Assembly: GCF_007644105.1 (NCBI RefSeq)
Contig: NZ_VFAC01000030.1
Coordinates: 1-51,804 of the forward strand
Reading direction: 5' to 3'
From: Elioraea rosea
Lineage (GTDB): Bacteria; Pseudomonadota; Alphaproteobacteria; Acetobacterales; Acetobacteraceae
Length of the DNA stretch: 51,804 nucleotides
The position numbers and the translations under genes are program-made. Under the pieces are notes generated by a model. That model made no database searches, had not been told where the DNA came from, and was given only the letters and a program-made list of their open reading frames with translations. Positions 27,701 through 37,252 of this stretch are shown one piece after another (position 1 is the stretch's first letter; the number at the start of each line of letters is the position of its first letter).

Positions 27701-29121
27701 GTCCCCCGCTTGGAGACTACCGCTTGGCGTTGGCTGCAATCGGGGGCGAGGCTGCGGCCTCAGCCGCGATGGTTCTCCTCGACGACCCCAATTTCTGCGT
27801 CGAAGCCGGCGAGGTGCTGCGGACTTGTGCCCGCGAGCGGCAGGTGGGGCGCTATCCATCAAGCTGGATTGACTTTGCCGCTGCAGCCGAACGGGAGCGT
27901 GAGCCTCAGGCAGTCATCGAGTCACCACACCCATACGCAGTAGCGATCCTAAAGCGCATTGCCGACATTGAATTGGAGCGCGGTGGCGAGAGGGCGGTCG
28001 CCACGGCAGTCGCCCTCGCGGCCGTTGTTGCCGGGCTCCCTTGTGGGGGCGGCGCAAGTGATGTGATGGCATTGCAGTCAATCCCCCAAGGGCGGGGTGG
28101 AAACTCCTACGCTCGGTTGAGGGGCTTTGCTTCGCTGACCATGCAAGGACATGTCTTGCCAGGTACGACGCTGGCAGCCCTGTGCGCGGAGGCCGCAAAG
28201 ACCTGACAAGACGAGAATTGGGGCAACCGTGCGCATCGCTTCCATGTTGTTGATCAATGGCTGTCACTCCTGGCCTTTTTTGATGCTCCCCTCGAGGTAC
28301 CGCCGCTGCTGTCGGATCTCAGTGGCCACGTCTCTCCCTGGATGCTTCGCCAAACGGTCGAGGCCCTGGGGCACAACCCGCAGGCGGCTGCGGCTGCCAC
28401 TCTGGTTGCCCTCGCGGAGGTGCTGCCTGAGCTAGCCACTGGCGACGACGGCTGGCTAAGGGCATTGGCCATGCACTGGCGGGATCTGCCTGCTGCCGCC
28501 GCGCTCCTGCGTGCGGTCACGGGGCCCGCTGACATCCGAGATGCGTGGCTGTGGCGAGGAGAGAGCGATCCCGTCTTGGCCGCGGTAGTAGGTGCGATAG
28601 CTGCCCACGGCACATTGAGGGAACAGATTCTGTCCCTGATGCGAGAAGGCAACGACAAAGCCGTCCGTGTCTTGTGTGCCGTGGCAGCCATCCAGCGAGA
28701 CGACGAGCGCTTGTGGGCTGGGGTGCTGGATGCTCTCCCACACGGCGACGTCACCAAGCTACAGTTCCATTTCCTACAGTTCGCCGAGGCTCACTGCACG
28801 GACCACAGGCCTGTGTCATGGTCACGCAACGCCTACGATGTAGTACCGAGGCCGGCGGCGGCGCTGCGGAGGCGTCTCTTCGCGAAGGCTTGTAAATCTG
28901 CGGACCCTGCACGCAGCGCCGCTGCATTACTGCTTAAGCATATCGATTCTCTCCGCGATGAGCACGGCACGCCTGAGTCCGGAGAAAAGCGCCACCCTGA
29001 TCTATCGCTCGGCGTGGCTTGGCCCTTCGAGGCGGAGCCCAATCAGCATCAGGCCGCACGGTCTGGATGTTCCCTTTGCTCCACGGATGTCGTTTGCCTT
29101 TTGTGCGTGCCCCCCGACTAA
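24770..29121 (+). pseudogene. Large NACHT-like STAND NTPase, broken by two nonsense codons and a frameshift
   Basis: About 1,440 codons of one gene. The NTPase core has Walker A GSPGSGKTTTLL (near 25240) and Walker B LIILLDGWNEV (near 25460), followed by GVRLIVASR. A TAG (25574-25576) interrupts, and the same frame continues ATGPAAADVVLRVERLTEPL. Near 26070 one extra base shifts the frame; the other frame reads YSFPHQELRDWYASFAVERQ, the usual post-NACHT element. A long helical, repeat-like C-terminal region (26119-28203) meets a TGA (28204-28206) and again continues in frame (DENWGNRAHRFHVVDQWL...) to about 29000. It resembles bacterial NACHT/Avs-type defence NTPases; loss of function is inferred from the lesions. 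Confidence 0.75.
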
Positions 29122-29276
29122 CCTATGCGAACTCTGCCCCGATTTCGCCACGCAATATTTAGGTCCCTCGTTCCCGATCCGCATCGGCCAGTCGCGACAC
29201 GCGAGCCGCGGAACACCTGCGCCTCAGAGTGCGACCACTCGCGAGCGACGGAGTTTGCTGTGGGTTGCGGTGGCGT
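29122..29276 (+). repeat. Interspersed repeat, copy b (internally deleted)
   Basis: Starts CCTATGCGAACTCTGCCCC and ends GGTTGCGGTGGCG, matching both ends of copies a and c in the same orientation but lacking ~80 central bases. It lies directly after the NACHT-like gene and before the hybrid kinase. Confidence 0.65.
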
Positions 29277-29381
29277 GCGGACGTACTGATCCTCGCAAAC
29301 TTGATACAAATTTTGCTGCTACCTTTGGTATGAATCGAGCCAGAGGTTACTCCCGCAGTGCGGGCAGGAGTGCGGTGTATC

Positions 29382-31490
29382 ATGCTTGCTCCCCATTTCA
29401 CGCGGTGGTCTGCTTTTCTCTACGTTGCGGTGATCGTGGTGCCGGCACTGCTCTTTATTGTGGCTCTCGTGGAGTTCCAGAGAGCAAGCGCGCGGTTGGC
29501 GGACGAGCGTACAGAGCGTACGGCTGCACTGATGCACGAGTACATCGCAAAGCAATTCGAGACTCATGATCTGATTTTAGATCGCGTCAGCGACAGGATT
29601 GCCGGGCTCAGCGACGAGGAGATAGCAGTCCCGGATATTCATTCACTGCTTGCCAGACTATCGGGGCAGTTTGAGCAGGTCGTTTCTATTTGGATCGCGG
29701 ATCGCGAGGGCCGCGTTATCGCAGGCAGTCACGCCTTCCCACAAGGCTCTACGCTGACGAGACACGCTTTTTGGCGAGCGCTGCGGGATGGCCACTCAGG
29801 GACTTTTATCGGTGAGCCGTTCGTGGGTGTTGCCACAGGCCTTGCGTCGATCGCGCTTGCGCGCCGCAGACCGTCGGCGGACCGGGCGTTTCTCGGAACG
29901 CTGCACGTCGCGATGAGCCCCGATTACCTCGCTGGAGTGTTTGCCTCCCTCGCTCCTGTGGAGCAGCACGACGCTGTACTATGGCGAAGTGACGGCTTGG
30001 TCCTCGTGCGCCATAGGACGATGTCGGAAGCTGCGCCTGCTCGCTTTGTCGCGCACCGTGACGTTCACAACTATCCGCTACGCGTGAGCTTTTCGGTGCC
30101 AGACGCAGGAGTTAGGGCGCAGGCCCTCGGAGTGGCTGCGCCCTTTCTCGCGGCTGCTCTGGCGGGCATTGGGGCGCTCATCGTTGCCTCAACACTTGCG
30201 ATCGGGGAGGGACGGCAGCGGCAGCAGGCGCTGGCGCGGTTGCATGCCGAATCGGCAGGGCGGCTGGAGGCGCTGATGCGGACCACGGGCGGCGTAGCGC
30301 ACGACTTCAATAACCTTCTGACGACGATAATCATGAGTCTCGACTTGCTCGAGTCCCCGGGCTCGAGCGGGCGGGGCCACGACGACCACATCGGCGCCGC
30401 GCGCAAGGCCGCTGAGACCGGTGCGAGCCTCACGGCGAGTCTGCTTGCCTATTCGCGCGGCCGGGAACTCGCCGCGGTGCCACTCGATGTGGGAGCGCTT
30501 GTCCAGGACATGCTCCCGATGATTCGGAACGCCGTGGGCCGGACAATCGACGTCGCGTTCGCAAGTAGCGCGCCCGGAATTGCCTGTGTCGCCGATCCGA
30601 CACAGCTACGCTCAGCACTCCTTAATGTCGTATTGAACGCCAGCGATGCCATGGCGCAGGGCGGCACGATCGAGATCGCAATTTCGTATGCCTTGTTGGG
30701 CAAGACGCAGCTCCTTGGCAACCCCGATGCGGCACCAGGCAACTTCGTCCGGATCTCGGTCAGCGATACCGGGGAGGGCATACCGCCGGAGATCATCGAC
30801 CGCGTTTTCGATCCATACTTCACCACAAAAGGGCCGGGGAAAGGCACTGGCTTGGGCCTGGCGCAGGTGTTCGGCTTTGTCCGCCAGTCCTTCGGTCATG
30901 TGGAGATTGATAGCACGCTCGGCGCCGGCACCCGCATCAGCCTCTACCTGCCCGAGGTGACGCGAGATCAGAGCGCGGCTACACCCGCGGGAACATCGGC
31001 TCAAGCGCCCATCCAGCCAGCAGCCGAACCCACGGCGCGACCGACCGAAATCGTGGCCACAGCTGTCGGCTTGCCTTCCAATGGTGCTGCGAGGCCTTCC
31101 GGCGCCCGGATCCTCGCGATCGACGACAACGACGCAGTCCGCGCACTCGAAGCGGCGATCCTCGGGAATGCCGGCTACGAGGTGCTAACGGCCGAAAGCG
31201 GCGACGACGCGATTGCCCTTCTTCAGACCGGAGAGCGGTTCGACCTTGTTCTCTCTGACGTTGTGATGCCGGGGGACAATGACGGGTACGATGTGGCCAG
31301 GCTGGTCGCGCGGATGCATCCATCGGTGCCTGTCCTTCTCGTGTCGGGATACGCCCCGCCCAGCGGACGAGGTGACGTCCCAGTCGCAGGCTTTATTGGC
31401 AAGCCATTCTCCCGGGGTGACCTCCTCGCGGCAATTGCCTCTGCGCTGGCAGGCGCGCCGGCGAGCGGCCAGCCGGCCGAGCGGGCATAA
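29382..31490 (+). CDS. Hybrid sensor histidine kinase with C-terminal receiver domain
   Basis: 702 residues from the ATG at 29382 (GTG at 29358 is an alternative). A membrane helix ([20 protein letters not shown], ~9-30), a periplasmic Cache-like region to ~240 ([31 protein letters not shown]), a second helix ([16 protein letters not shown]), then HisKA of the HDFNN type ([20 protein letters not shown]; His near 306), HATPase ([32 protein letters not shown]) and a receiver domain (AIDDNDAVR, Asp in [10 protein letters not shown], Lys in GKPFS). No DNA-binding partner adjoins it. It is flanked by two direct copies of the 238-bp repeat, suggesting movement as a unit. Confidence 0.9.
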   Translation: MLAPHFTRWSAFLYVAVIVVPALLFIVALVEFQRASARLADERTERTAALMHEYIAKQFETHDLILDRVSDRIAGLSDEEIAVPDIHSLLARLSGQFEQVVSIWIADREGRVIAGSHAFPQGSTLTRHAFWRALRDGHSGTFIGEPFVGVATGLASIALARRRPSADRAFLGTLHVAMSPDYLAGVFASLAPVEQHDAVLWRSDGLVLVRHRTMSEAAPARFVAHRDVHNYPLRVSFSVPDAGVRAQALGVAAPFLAAALAGIGALIVASTLAIGEGRQRQQALARLHAESAGRLEALMRTTGGVAHDFNNLLTTIIMSLDLLESPGSSGRGHDDHIGAARKAAETGASLTASLLAYSRGRELAAVPLDVGALVQDMLPMIRNAVGRTIDVAFASSAPGIACVADPTQLRSALLNVVLNASDAMAQGGTIEIAISYALLGKTQLLGNPDAAPGNFVRISVSDTGEGIPPEIIDRVFDPYFTTKGPGKGTGLGLAQVFGFVRQSFGHVEIDSTLGAGTRISLYLPEVTRDQSAATPAGTSAQAPIQPAAEPTARPTEIVATAVGLPSNGAARPSGARILAIDDNDAVRALEAAILGNAGYEVLTAESGDDAIALLQTGERFDLVLSDVVMPGDNDGYDVARLVARMHPSVPVLLVSGYAPPSGRGDVPVAGFIGKPFSRGDLLAAIASALAGAPASGQPAERA

Positions 31491-31677
31491 GGCGGGGATT
31501 CTCCGTTGAGTACTTGCAATGCATTGCCGCCGCGCCTCGCACTAGCCGATGCTGCTGGCGCATCTCCCTATTCAACATGGCTTCTTTGGTCGACAAGACC
31601 GGCGAAGTGGCTATCGACGAGCGATAAGCGGGATTAGGACCGCCGTCGGGCCTGGTTGCTCTTGCCTACCCATCTTT

Positions 31678-31914
31678 CTATGCAAACTCGTCCCCCTTTT
31701 CGCCACGCAGAGTGTAAGTTTTCTGCGGGTTTCCGGCTGGCGGGTGAATCGTGCAAGTAGCCAGGTTCGGAGAGAAAGGGGCAGGAGAGAGCGATTTTCC
31801 GGCCTCGTTGCGACCCCACATCGGCCAGTCGCGGCGCAAAGTCCGCGAAAGCCTGCGCCTCAGGGCGCAGCCCGATAGCAACGAGAGAGTTTGCTGGGGG
31901 ATGCGGTGGCGTAG
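31678..31914 (+). repeat. Interspersed repeat, copy c (full length, 237 bp)
   Basis: Starts CTATGCAAACTCGTCCCCC and ends GGATGCGGTGGCGTAG, same length and orientation as copy a (238 bp). The bases between the kinase stop (31490) and the thiolase start (32177) otherwise show no gene. Confidence 0.7.
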
Positions 31915-32176
31915 GGAAAGGAACCGGGGGCGGAAAGTCTCGGATATGTACGAGTGAGGCCTGCAGGCTGCCTTTCTCTGACCGAGCAGGATGCGAATAT
32001 GACCAGCATTCCCGCTTCAGTCGGGAACCATCGGCGACGTTCGAATCTGTCCTTTGGGTCAACGTCCTGCGGGCAGTGAGCGCGCTGCGTGGGTCCCACT
32101 GTTTGATCTACGACAATGCCCGTGGCTGTGAGGTGGAACGAAACTAAAAAATAATGTCATTGGCTGGAGGACAACC

Positions 32177-33361
32177 ATGGCTCGCCGGCACGTTGTTCTG
32201 TGCGCTCCAATGCGCACGGCCATCGGCACCTTTTCGGGCACCTTGAAAGATACGACGGCAACGGAACTTGGTGCCGTTGCCATCCGGGCCGCGGTCGTGC
32301 GCGCGGGCCTCGATCCGGCAAAGGTCGATGGCGTGGTGATGGGCAACGTCATCCAGGCCGGCAACCGCATGAACCCCGCCCGCCAGGCCGCGATCGGCGC
32401 CGGCCTCCCCGTGTCCGCGCCGGCGCTGACCGTCAACCGCGTGTGCGGCTCGGGCGCTCAGGCGATTGCCTCGGCTGCACAGGAGATTCGCCTCGGCGAG
32501 GCCGAGGTGATGATCGCCGGCGGCATGGAGAACATGGACCGCGCGCCCTACCTGCTGCCCAATGGTCGCTGGGGCATGCGCATGGGCGACGGCCAGGTGC
32601 TCGATAGCATGCTGCTGGACGGGCTGAACGACGCCTTCTCCGGTGAGCATTCCGGCTGGCACACCGAGGACCTGGTCACGAAGCTGCAGATCTCTCGGGC
32701 TGACCAGGATGCCTGGGCGCTGCGCTCGCAGACCCGCTTCTCGGCGGCACAGGCTGCCGGGCTGTTCGAGCCCGAGATCGCCCCGGTGCAGATCCAGAGC
32801 CGCAAGGGGCCGACCGCCTTTTCGAAGGACGAGCACAACCGCCCCGAAACGACGGCCGAGACGCTGGCGAAGCTCCGCCCGGCCTTCCGCAACGATGGCA
32901 CGATCACCGCCGGCAACGCGCCTGGCCTGAACAGCGGCGCCGCCGCCATGGTCGTGGCCGAGCGCGGCGCCGCGGAACGACTGGGCCTCAAACCAGTCGC
33001 GTGGCTCGTCTCGGCTGGCGTTGGCGCGGTGGAGCCGGGCATGTTCGGCCTTGGTCCTGTCCCGGCTGTTCAGCGCGCGCTGGCGCGGGCTGGCTGGAAC
33101 GCCGCCGACATCGAGCGCGCCGAGATCAACGAGGCCTTCGCCGCCATTGCCATCGCCGTGATGCGCGAGACGGGCCTGCGCGAGGAGGCCGTGAACCCCG
33201 AGGGCGGCGCCATCGCCCATGGCCACCCGATCGGCGCAAGCGGTGCCGTGCTGGCCACACGCCTGCTGCACGGCATGGCGCGGGCGGGGCAGACGCGCGG
33301 CCTTGTCACGCTTTGCATCGGCGGCGGCCAGGGCATCGCGCTCTGCCTCGAACGGCTCTGA
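32177..33361 (+). CDS. Thiolase (acetyl-CoA C-acetyltransferase family)
   Basis: 394 residues, the standard thiolase length. The nucleophile Cys90 lies in NRVCGSGAQAI; the other catalytic motifs are NEAFAAIA (about 318), GHPIGASGAV (His near 349) and CIGGGQGIA near the C terminus. The enzyme joins or cleaves acyl-CoA and acetyl-CoA units. A GGAGG site precedes the ATG and AT-rich sequence further upstream may hold the promoter. It is followed at 18 bases by an AhpD-like gene and then arsA, an unusual neighbourhood. Confidence 0.92.
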   Translation: MARRHVVLCAPMRTAIGTFSGTLKDTTATELGAVAIRAAVVRAGLDPAKVDGVVMGNVIQAGNRMNPARQAAIGAGLPVSAPALTVNRVCGSGAQAIASAAQEIRLGEAEVMIAGGMENMDRAPYLLPNGRWGMRMGDGQVLDSMLLDGLNDAFSGEHSGWHTEDLVTKLQISRADQDAWALRSQTRFSAAQAAGLFEPEIAPVQIQSRKGPTAFSKDEHNRPETTAETLAKLRPAFRNDGTITAGNAPGLNSGAAAMVVAERGAAERLGLKPVAWLVSAGVGAVEPGMFGLGPVPAVQRALARAGWNAADIERAEINEAFAAIAIAVMRETGLREEAVNPEGGAIAHGHPIGASGAVLATRLLHGMARAGQTRGLVTLCIGGGQGIALCLERL

Positions 33362-33379
33362 CTGGCGGGAGGAACGCGG

Positions 33380-33733
33380 ATGACGACCGACTTCAAGGAG
33401 CGCGCCGAGACGGTGGCGCAGGGTGCTGCGCTGATCGGCCGCGCCGCGCCCGAGGCGATGAAGGGCTTCGGCGCGCTCGGGATGGCAGCGACCGCCGCTG
33501 GCGCGCTGGACCCAAAGACCAAGGAACTGATGGCGCTCGCGATCGGCATCGCAGTGCACTGCGACGGCTGCGTCGCTTACCACACGCGGGCGGCGCACAA
33601 GCACGGTGCGACCCGGCAGGAGGTCGCGGAAACCGTCGCGCTCGCCCTCTACATGGGCGGCGGGCCGGCCGCCGTGTATGGCGCTGATGCGTTGCGTGCC
33701 TACGAACAGATGGCGGACGTTGCCGGTGGCTGA
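33380..33733 (+). CDS. Carboxymuconolactone-decarboxylase / AhpD-like protein
   Basis: 117 residues with the family core ELMALAIGIAVHCDGCVAYH (CxxC plus His, about 53-72) and HGATRQEVAETVALALYMGG. The CxxC/His arrangement is that of AhpD-type peroxidase/disulfide proteins rather than the true decarboxylase. It overlaps the arsA start by 8 bases. AhpD-like proteins occur beside arsenic genes, so a redox role in that setting is plausible (inference). Confidence 0.87.
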   Translation: MTTDFKERAETVAQGAALIGRAAPEAMKGFGALGMAATAAGALDPKTKELMALAIGIAVHCDGCVAYHTRAAHKHGATRQEVAETVALALYMGGGPAAVYGADALRAYEQMADVAGG

Positions 33734-35489
33734 CCTGCCGTCCTTCCTCACCGCGCCGCCGCGGCATCTCTTCTTCACCGGCAAGGGTGGGGTGGGGAAG
33801 ACCTCGATTGCCTGTGCCTCCGCCATTGCCCTTGCGGAGGGCGGCAGGCGCGTGCTGCTCGTCAGCACGGACCCTGCGTCCAACCTTGATGAGATGCTCG
33901 GGGCGCCGCTCACCGACACGCCGCGCGAGGTGCCCGGCGTCGCCGGCCTCTCGGCGCTCAACATCGACCCCGAGGCGGCAGCCGAGGCCTATCGCGGGCG
34001 CGTGCTGGCGCAGATGGAGGGAGCAGCCGAGGCGGCCCGCGCGACCGTTCGCGAGCAGCTCTCCGGCGCCTGCACGACCGAGGTGGCAGCCTTCGACGAG
34101 TTCGCCGCGCTGCTCGCAGGCGGTGCGCCCGGGTTCGACCATGTCCTGTTCGACACCGCACCGACAGGCCATACGCTTCGGCTGTTGAGCCTGCCTGCCG
34201 CATGGACCGGCTTTCTGGCGACGAACGAGGCCGGCACCTCCTGCCTCGGCCCGCATTCGGGGCTGAAAACGCAGGAGGAGCGGTTCCGCGCGGCGATGGA
34301 CGCGCTCGGCGATGCTGCGACGACTGCCATCGTCCTCGTCACCCGGCCTGACCCAGCCGCGCTTGCTGAGGCCACGCGCAGCGCCGGCGAGCTTGCCGCC
34401 CTCGGCCTTGCCAACCAGCGGCTGGTAATCAACGGCGTGTTCCATGCGAGCAGGACCGATGACCCCGTGGCGGCGGCGATCGAGGGCAGCGGCCGTGCCG
34501 CGCTCGCCGGCATGCCCGAGGCCCTGCGCAGGCTGCCGCGCGACAAGGTGCCGCTGCGCGGCTTCGACATGGTGGGCCTTGCCGCGCTGCGCGTGCTGTT
34601 CCGCCGGGGCGCGGAACCGTCTGGGCTCAGTGCGCCGCCCGGCACGGTGGCCATGCCCGCCGTGCCCAGCCTCGATGCGCTGGTCGATGGCCTCGCCGCG
34701 CGCGGGCATGGGCTCGTGATGGTCATGGGCAAGGGCGGCGTCGGCAAGACCACGATTGCTGCCGCCGTGGCACTCGGTCTCGTTACACGCGGGCACGCTG
34801 TTCACCTCAGCACCACGGACCCGGCGGCGCATCTCGCGATGACGCTCGGCGGCGAGATGCCGGGCCTGCGCGTCGACCGGATCGACCCGAAGGCGGAGAC
34901 AGAACGCTACGTCGCGAAGATCATGGAGACTCGTGGCCGCAGCCTCGACGAGGCCGGTCGCGCCCTGCTGCGGGAGGACCTGCGTTCGCCCTGCACCGAG
35001 GAGGTGGCGGTCTTTCACGCCTTCTCCCGAATCGTTGCCGAGGCACGCCAGAGGTTCGTGGTGCTGGACACGGCACCCACCGGCCACACCCTGCTGCTCA
35101 TGGACGCGACCGGCGCCTATCACCGCCAGATGACGCGGAGCCTCGACCAGGCGAACGGCCAGGGCCGCATCGTCACACCGTTGATGCGCCTGCAGGATCC
35201 CGCGCACACGCAGATCCTGATCGTGACCCTGCCGGAAACGACGCCGGTGTCAGAGGCGGCTGCGCTGCAGGAGGATCTGCGCCGCGCCGGCATCGAGCCT
35301 TACGCTTGGATCGTCAATCGCGCCCTGTCCGGGAGCGGTGCGTCGGATCCCGTGTTGCGCCAGCGGATGGCAGCGGAGGCGCACCAGATCGACCGGCTGC
35401 GGGCCGGTCTCGCAAGGCGCCTGTTCCAGCTGCCGTGGCAGGCTGATGCGCCCGTTGGCCTCGCGGCGCTGCGGACGCTGGCGGCCTGA
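33726..35489 (+). CDS. arsA: ArsA arsenite/metalloid-stimulated ATPase
   Basis: 587 residues with two homologous halves. Each half has a deviant Walker A (FFTGKGGVGKTSIA near 17-30; MGKGGVGKTTIAAA near 333-346) and the ArsA signature DTAPTGHT. The three metalloid-binding cysteines known in E. coli ArsA have counterparts: GACTTEV (Cys116), TSCLGPHSG (about 175) and SPCTEEVA (about 425). The GTG start at 33726 overlaps the AhpD-like gene. ArsA normally powers ArsB; no arsB, arsC, arsD or arsR is within this window, so its pump partner is elsewhere or it acts alone. Confidence 0.93.
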   Translation: MADLPSFLTAPPRHLFFTGKGGVGKTSIACASAIALAEGGRRVLLVSTDPASNLDEMLGAPLTDTPREVPGVAGLSALNIDPEAAAEAYRGRVLAQMEGAAEAARATVREQLSGACTTEVAAFDEFAALLAGGAPGFDHVLFDTAPTGHTLRLLSLPAAWTGFLATNEAGTSCLGPHSGLKTQEERFRAAMDALGDAATTAIVLVTRPDPAALAEATRSAGELAALGLANQRLVINGVFHASRTDDPVAAAIEGSGRAALAGMPEALRRLPRDKVPLRGFDMVGLAALRVLFRRGAEPSGLSAPPGTVAMPAVPSLDALVDGLAARGHGLVMVMGKGGVGKTTIAAAVALGLVTRGHAVHLSTTDPAAHLAMTLGGEMPGLRVDRIDPKAETERYVAKIMETRGRSLDEAGRALLREDLRSPCTEEVAVFHAFSRIVAEARQRFVVLDTAPTGHTLLLMDATGAYHRQMTRSLDQANGQGRIVTPLMRLQDPAHTQILIVTLPETTPVSEAAALQEDLRRAGIEPYAWIVNRALSGSGASDPVLRQRMAAEAHQIDRLRAGLARRLFQLPWQADAPVGLAALRTLAA

Positions 35490-35569
35490 CCGACCTGAGG
35501 ATCCTCCGGCGGAGGAAGGGCGCCAGCATTCGAACCGATGCGAAGACCCAGGCCGCAGTTCACCGGCAC

Positions 35570-35597
35570 GGGCGCCGCCGGAGGCGCCCGTTTCTTT
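35570..35597 (+). terminator. Rho-independent terminator after arsA
   Basis: GGGCGCC (35570-35576) / GGCGCCC (35583-35589), 6-base loop, then GTTTCTTTG. It closes the thiolase-AhpD-arsA unit about 80 bases after the arsA stop. No gene is seen between it and 35814. Confidence 0.8.
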
Positions 35598-35813
35598 GCC
35601 TTGCCCCACCTCCTCGTATAGCCCCGGCTTCCTGAACATTCCCGCATGGGCTGGATCGTCCCACCCGCTATTGCGATGGAGGGCATGGCCCGGCAGCGGG
35701 CGCCTAGCGACAGTGCCTCACCACTGAATGGAACTCCAAGGCCGTCGTCTCCGCACTTCCGCTCGACCGGTCCGGATGAAAGATGAAACGCTAACGAAAT
35801 CGAATTTTGAGGG

Positions 35814-36803
35814 ATGTCCGTGCGCGCTTCGCCTGCCCCGTTGCTCGTGTGTGTCTGGCTGGTCGTGAGCTGCGCTCCTCAGCTCCCGGCCGGGCCTGAC
35901 GTCGCCGCAGAGGCAGGCGGCGAGACGATGCGACCGAGCGGCTATCCAGTTACCGTTGGTGAGAGCTTCCGTGACTGTCCCGAGTGTCCTGAGATGGTGG
36001 TGATCCCTGCGGGACGTTTCCTGATGGGCTCTCCGGCGTCCGAGGCGGGGCGCGAGAGTAACGAGGGGCCGCAACGTGACGTCACGCTGCGGTCTCCGTT
36101 GGCGGTGGGGCGGTACCCTGTAACGGTGGCGCAGTATCGTGCCTTCGCGCAGGCGACCGGGCGCGGCGACGGTGGGTCGTGCTGGGTCTGGAGTGAGGGA
36201 GAGCCCGAGGATCTGCCGGGGATGAGCTGGCGCAACCCTGGTTTTGTGCAGGCGGAAGATCATCCAGTGGTGTGCGTGAGCTGGGAGGATGCGCAGGCCT
36301 ACGCGCGTTGGGTGAGCGGTCAGACGGGGCAGCGCTATCGGCTGTTGACGGAGGCTGAGTGGGAGTACGCGGCGCGCGCGGGTACGAAGACGCGCTGGTG
36401 GTGGGGCGAGAGCGAGGCGGAGCAGTGCCGGCACGCGAACGGGGCGGACGAGACGACGCTTGCGCAACTGTCCGGTGCATCGGGTTGGACGGTTCCGCCG
36501 TGCACGGACGGCTTTGCGTATACGTCGCCGGTGGGCCGGTTTCTCGCGAACCGTTTCGGGCTGCACGACATGGTCGGGAATGTTGTTGAGTGGGTCGAGG
36601 ATTGCTACCGACACAGCTACGTGGGCGCGTCGGCGGATGCGTCGCAGGCCAATACCACCACTGGCTGCGGCTCGCGCATAGCGCGCGGCGGTTCATGGCT
36701 CAGTGGGCCACAGACCCTCCGCTCCGCCATCCGCGACGGGGTTCCTGCCAGCATTCGGATGAACTACGGCGGGTTCCGCCTTGCCAGGGCGCCCGGCGCT
36801 TAG
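35814..36803 (+). CDS. FGE-sulfatase-domain lipoprotein without the catalytic cysteines
   Basis: 329 residues. The N terminus LLVCVWLVVSCAP looks like a lipoprotein signal (lipobox VVSC). The body is an FGE-sulfatase domain: MVVIPAGRFLMGSPASEAG, YPVTVAQYRAFAQATGR, YRLLTEAEWEYAARAGT, GLHDMVGNVVEWVEDCY, RIARGGSWLSG and NYGGFRLAR. True formylglycine-generating enzymes carry two cysteines just after the GGS motif; here that stretch reads GGSWLSGPQTLRSAIRD with none, so it is not expected to oxidise sulfatases. Members of this kind are often C-type-lectin-like or ergothioneine-related; the role is unknown. Confidence 0.87.
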   Translation: MSVRASPAPLLVCVWLVVSCAPQLPAGPDVAAEAGGETMRPSGYPVTVGESFRDCPECPEMVVIPAGRFLMGSPASEAGRESNEGPQRDVTLRSPLAVGRYPVTVAQYRAFAQATGRGDGGSCWVWSEGEPEDLPGMSWRNPGFVQAEDHPVVCVSWEDAQAYARWVSGQTGQRYRLLTEAEWEYAARAGTKTRWWWGESEAEQCRHANGADETTLAQLSGASGWTVPPCTDGFAYTSPVGRFLANRFGLHDMVGNVVEWVEDCYRHSYVGASADASQANTTTGCGSRIARGGSWLSGPQTLRSAIRDGVPASIRMNYGGFRLARAPGA

Positions 36804-37252
36804 GAGGAATTCGCTCCTGGATCGTTGCCTCCTTGCCGCTTGGGAGGCTGCGCTCGCGAAGCGGATGAAAGGAAGGCCTATGCCCTCCCTGATTGCGGCT
36901 GGCGATCGGATCGGTTCGCGGCCGTTGTACTTTGACCGTGCCATGCTGGCCGGGAAGGCTCTGCGCTGACTTGGCTGTTCCTTGGCTGGGTGCGTACCTC
37001 TTCCCCGCTCTCTCCTTCGCCTCGCATGCGGCACCGCGACGCGCTGCTCGGCCCACTAAGCCGACCTGCCCCGCATTGGTGGTCCGCTTTGAAAGTTAGT
37101 GCATCGGCCCCTCAGTTCCGACCGAGAGCACGCGCCGCATGGGGGCTGGCGGAGGGCGCGCACCCGGATTCGAACCATCGCCAATGCGAGACGAACAGAG
37201 CAGGTGGAGCATCAGTGGAAACCGAGAAACGAATTCTCTGAACACGCACGGA
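36804..37252. other. Intergenic stretch with a tRNA-Ser-like 3' scrap
   Basis: About 450 bases without a convincing gene. At 37147-37176 the minus strand reads GGTTCGAATCC, GGGTGCGCGCC and CTCCGCCA, resembling the T-loop and acceptor end of a serine tRNA. The rest of a tRNA is missing and the T-stem does not pair fully. It may be an old attachment-site scar left by an integrated element. Confidence 0.4.

Noticed and set aside
32144-35207. Two ~605-codon minus-strand frames across the thiolase and arsA genes
   Set aside because: Antisense shadows of well-supported plus-strand genes with clear catalytic motifs; no ribosome binding site or recognisable domain.
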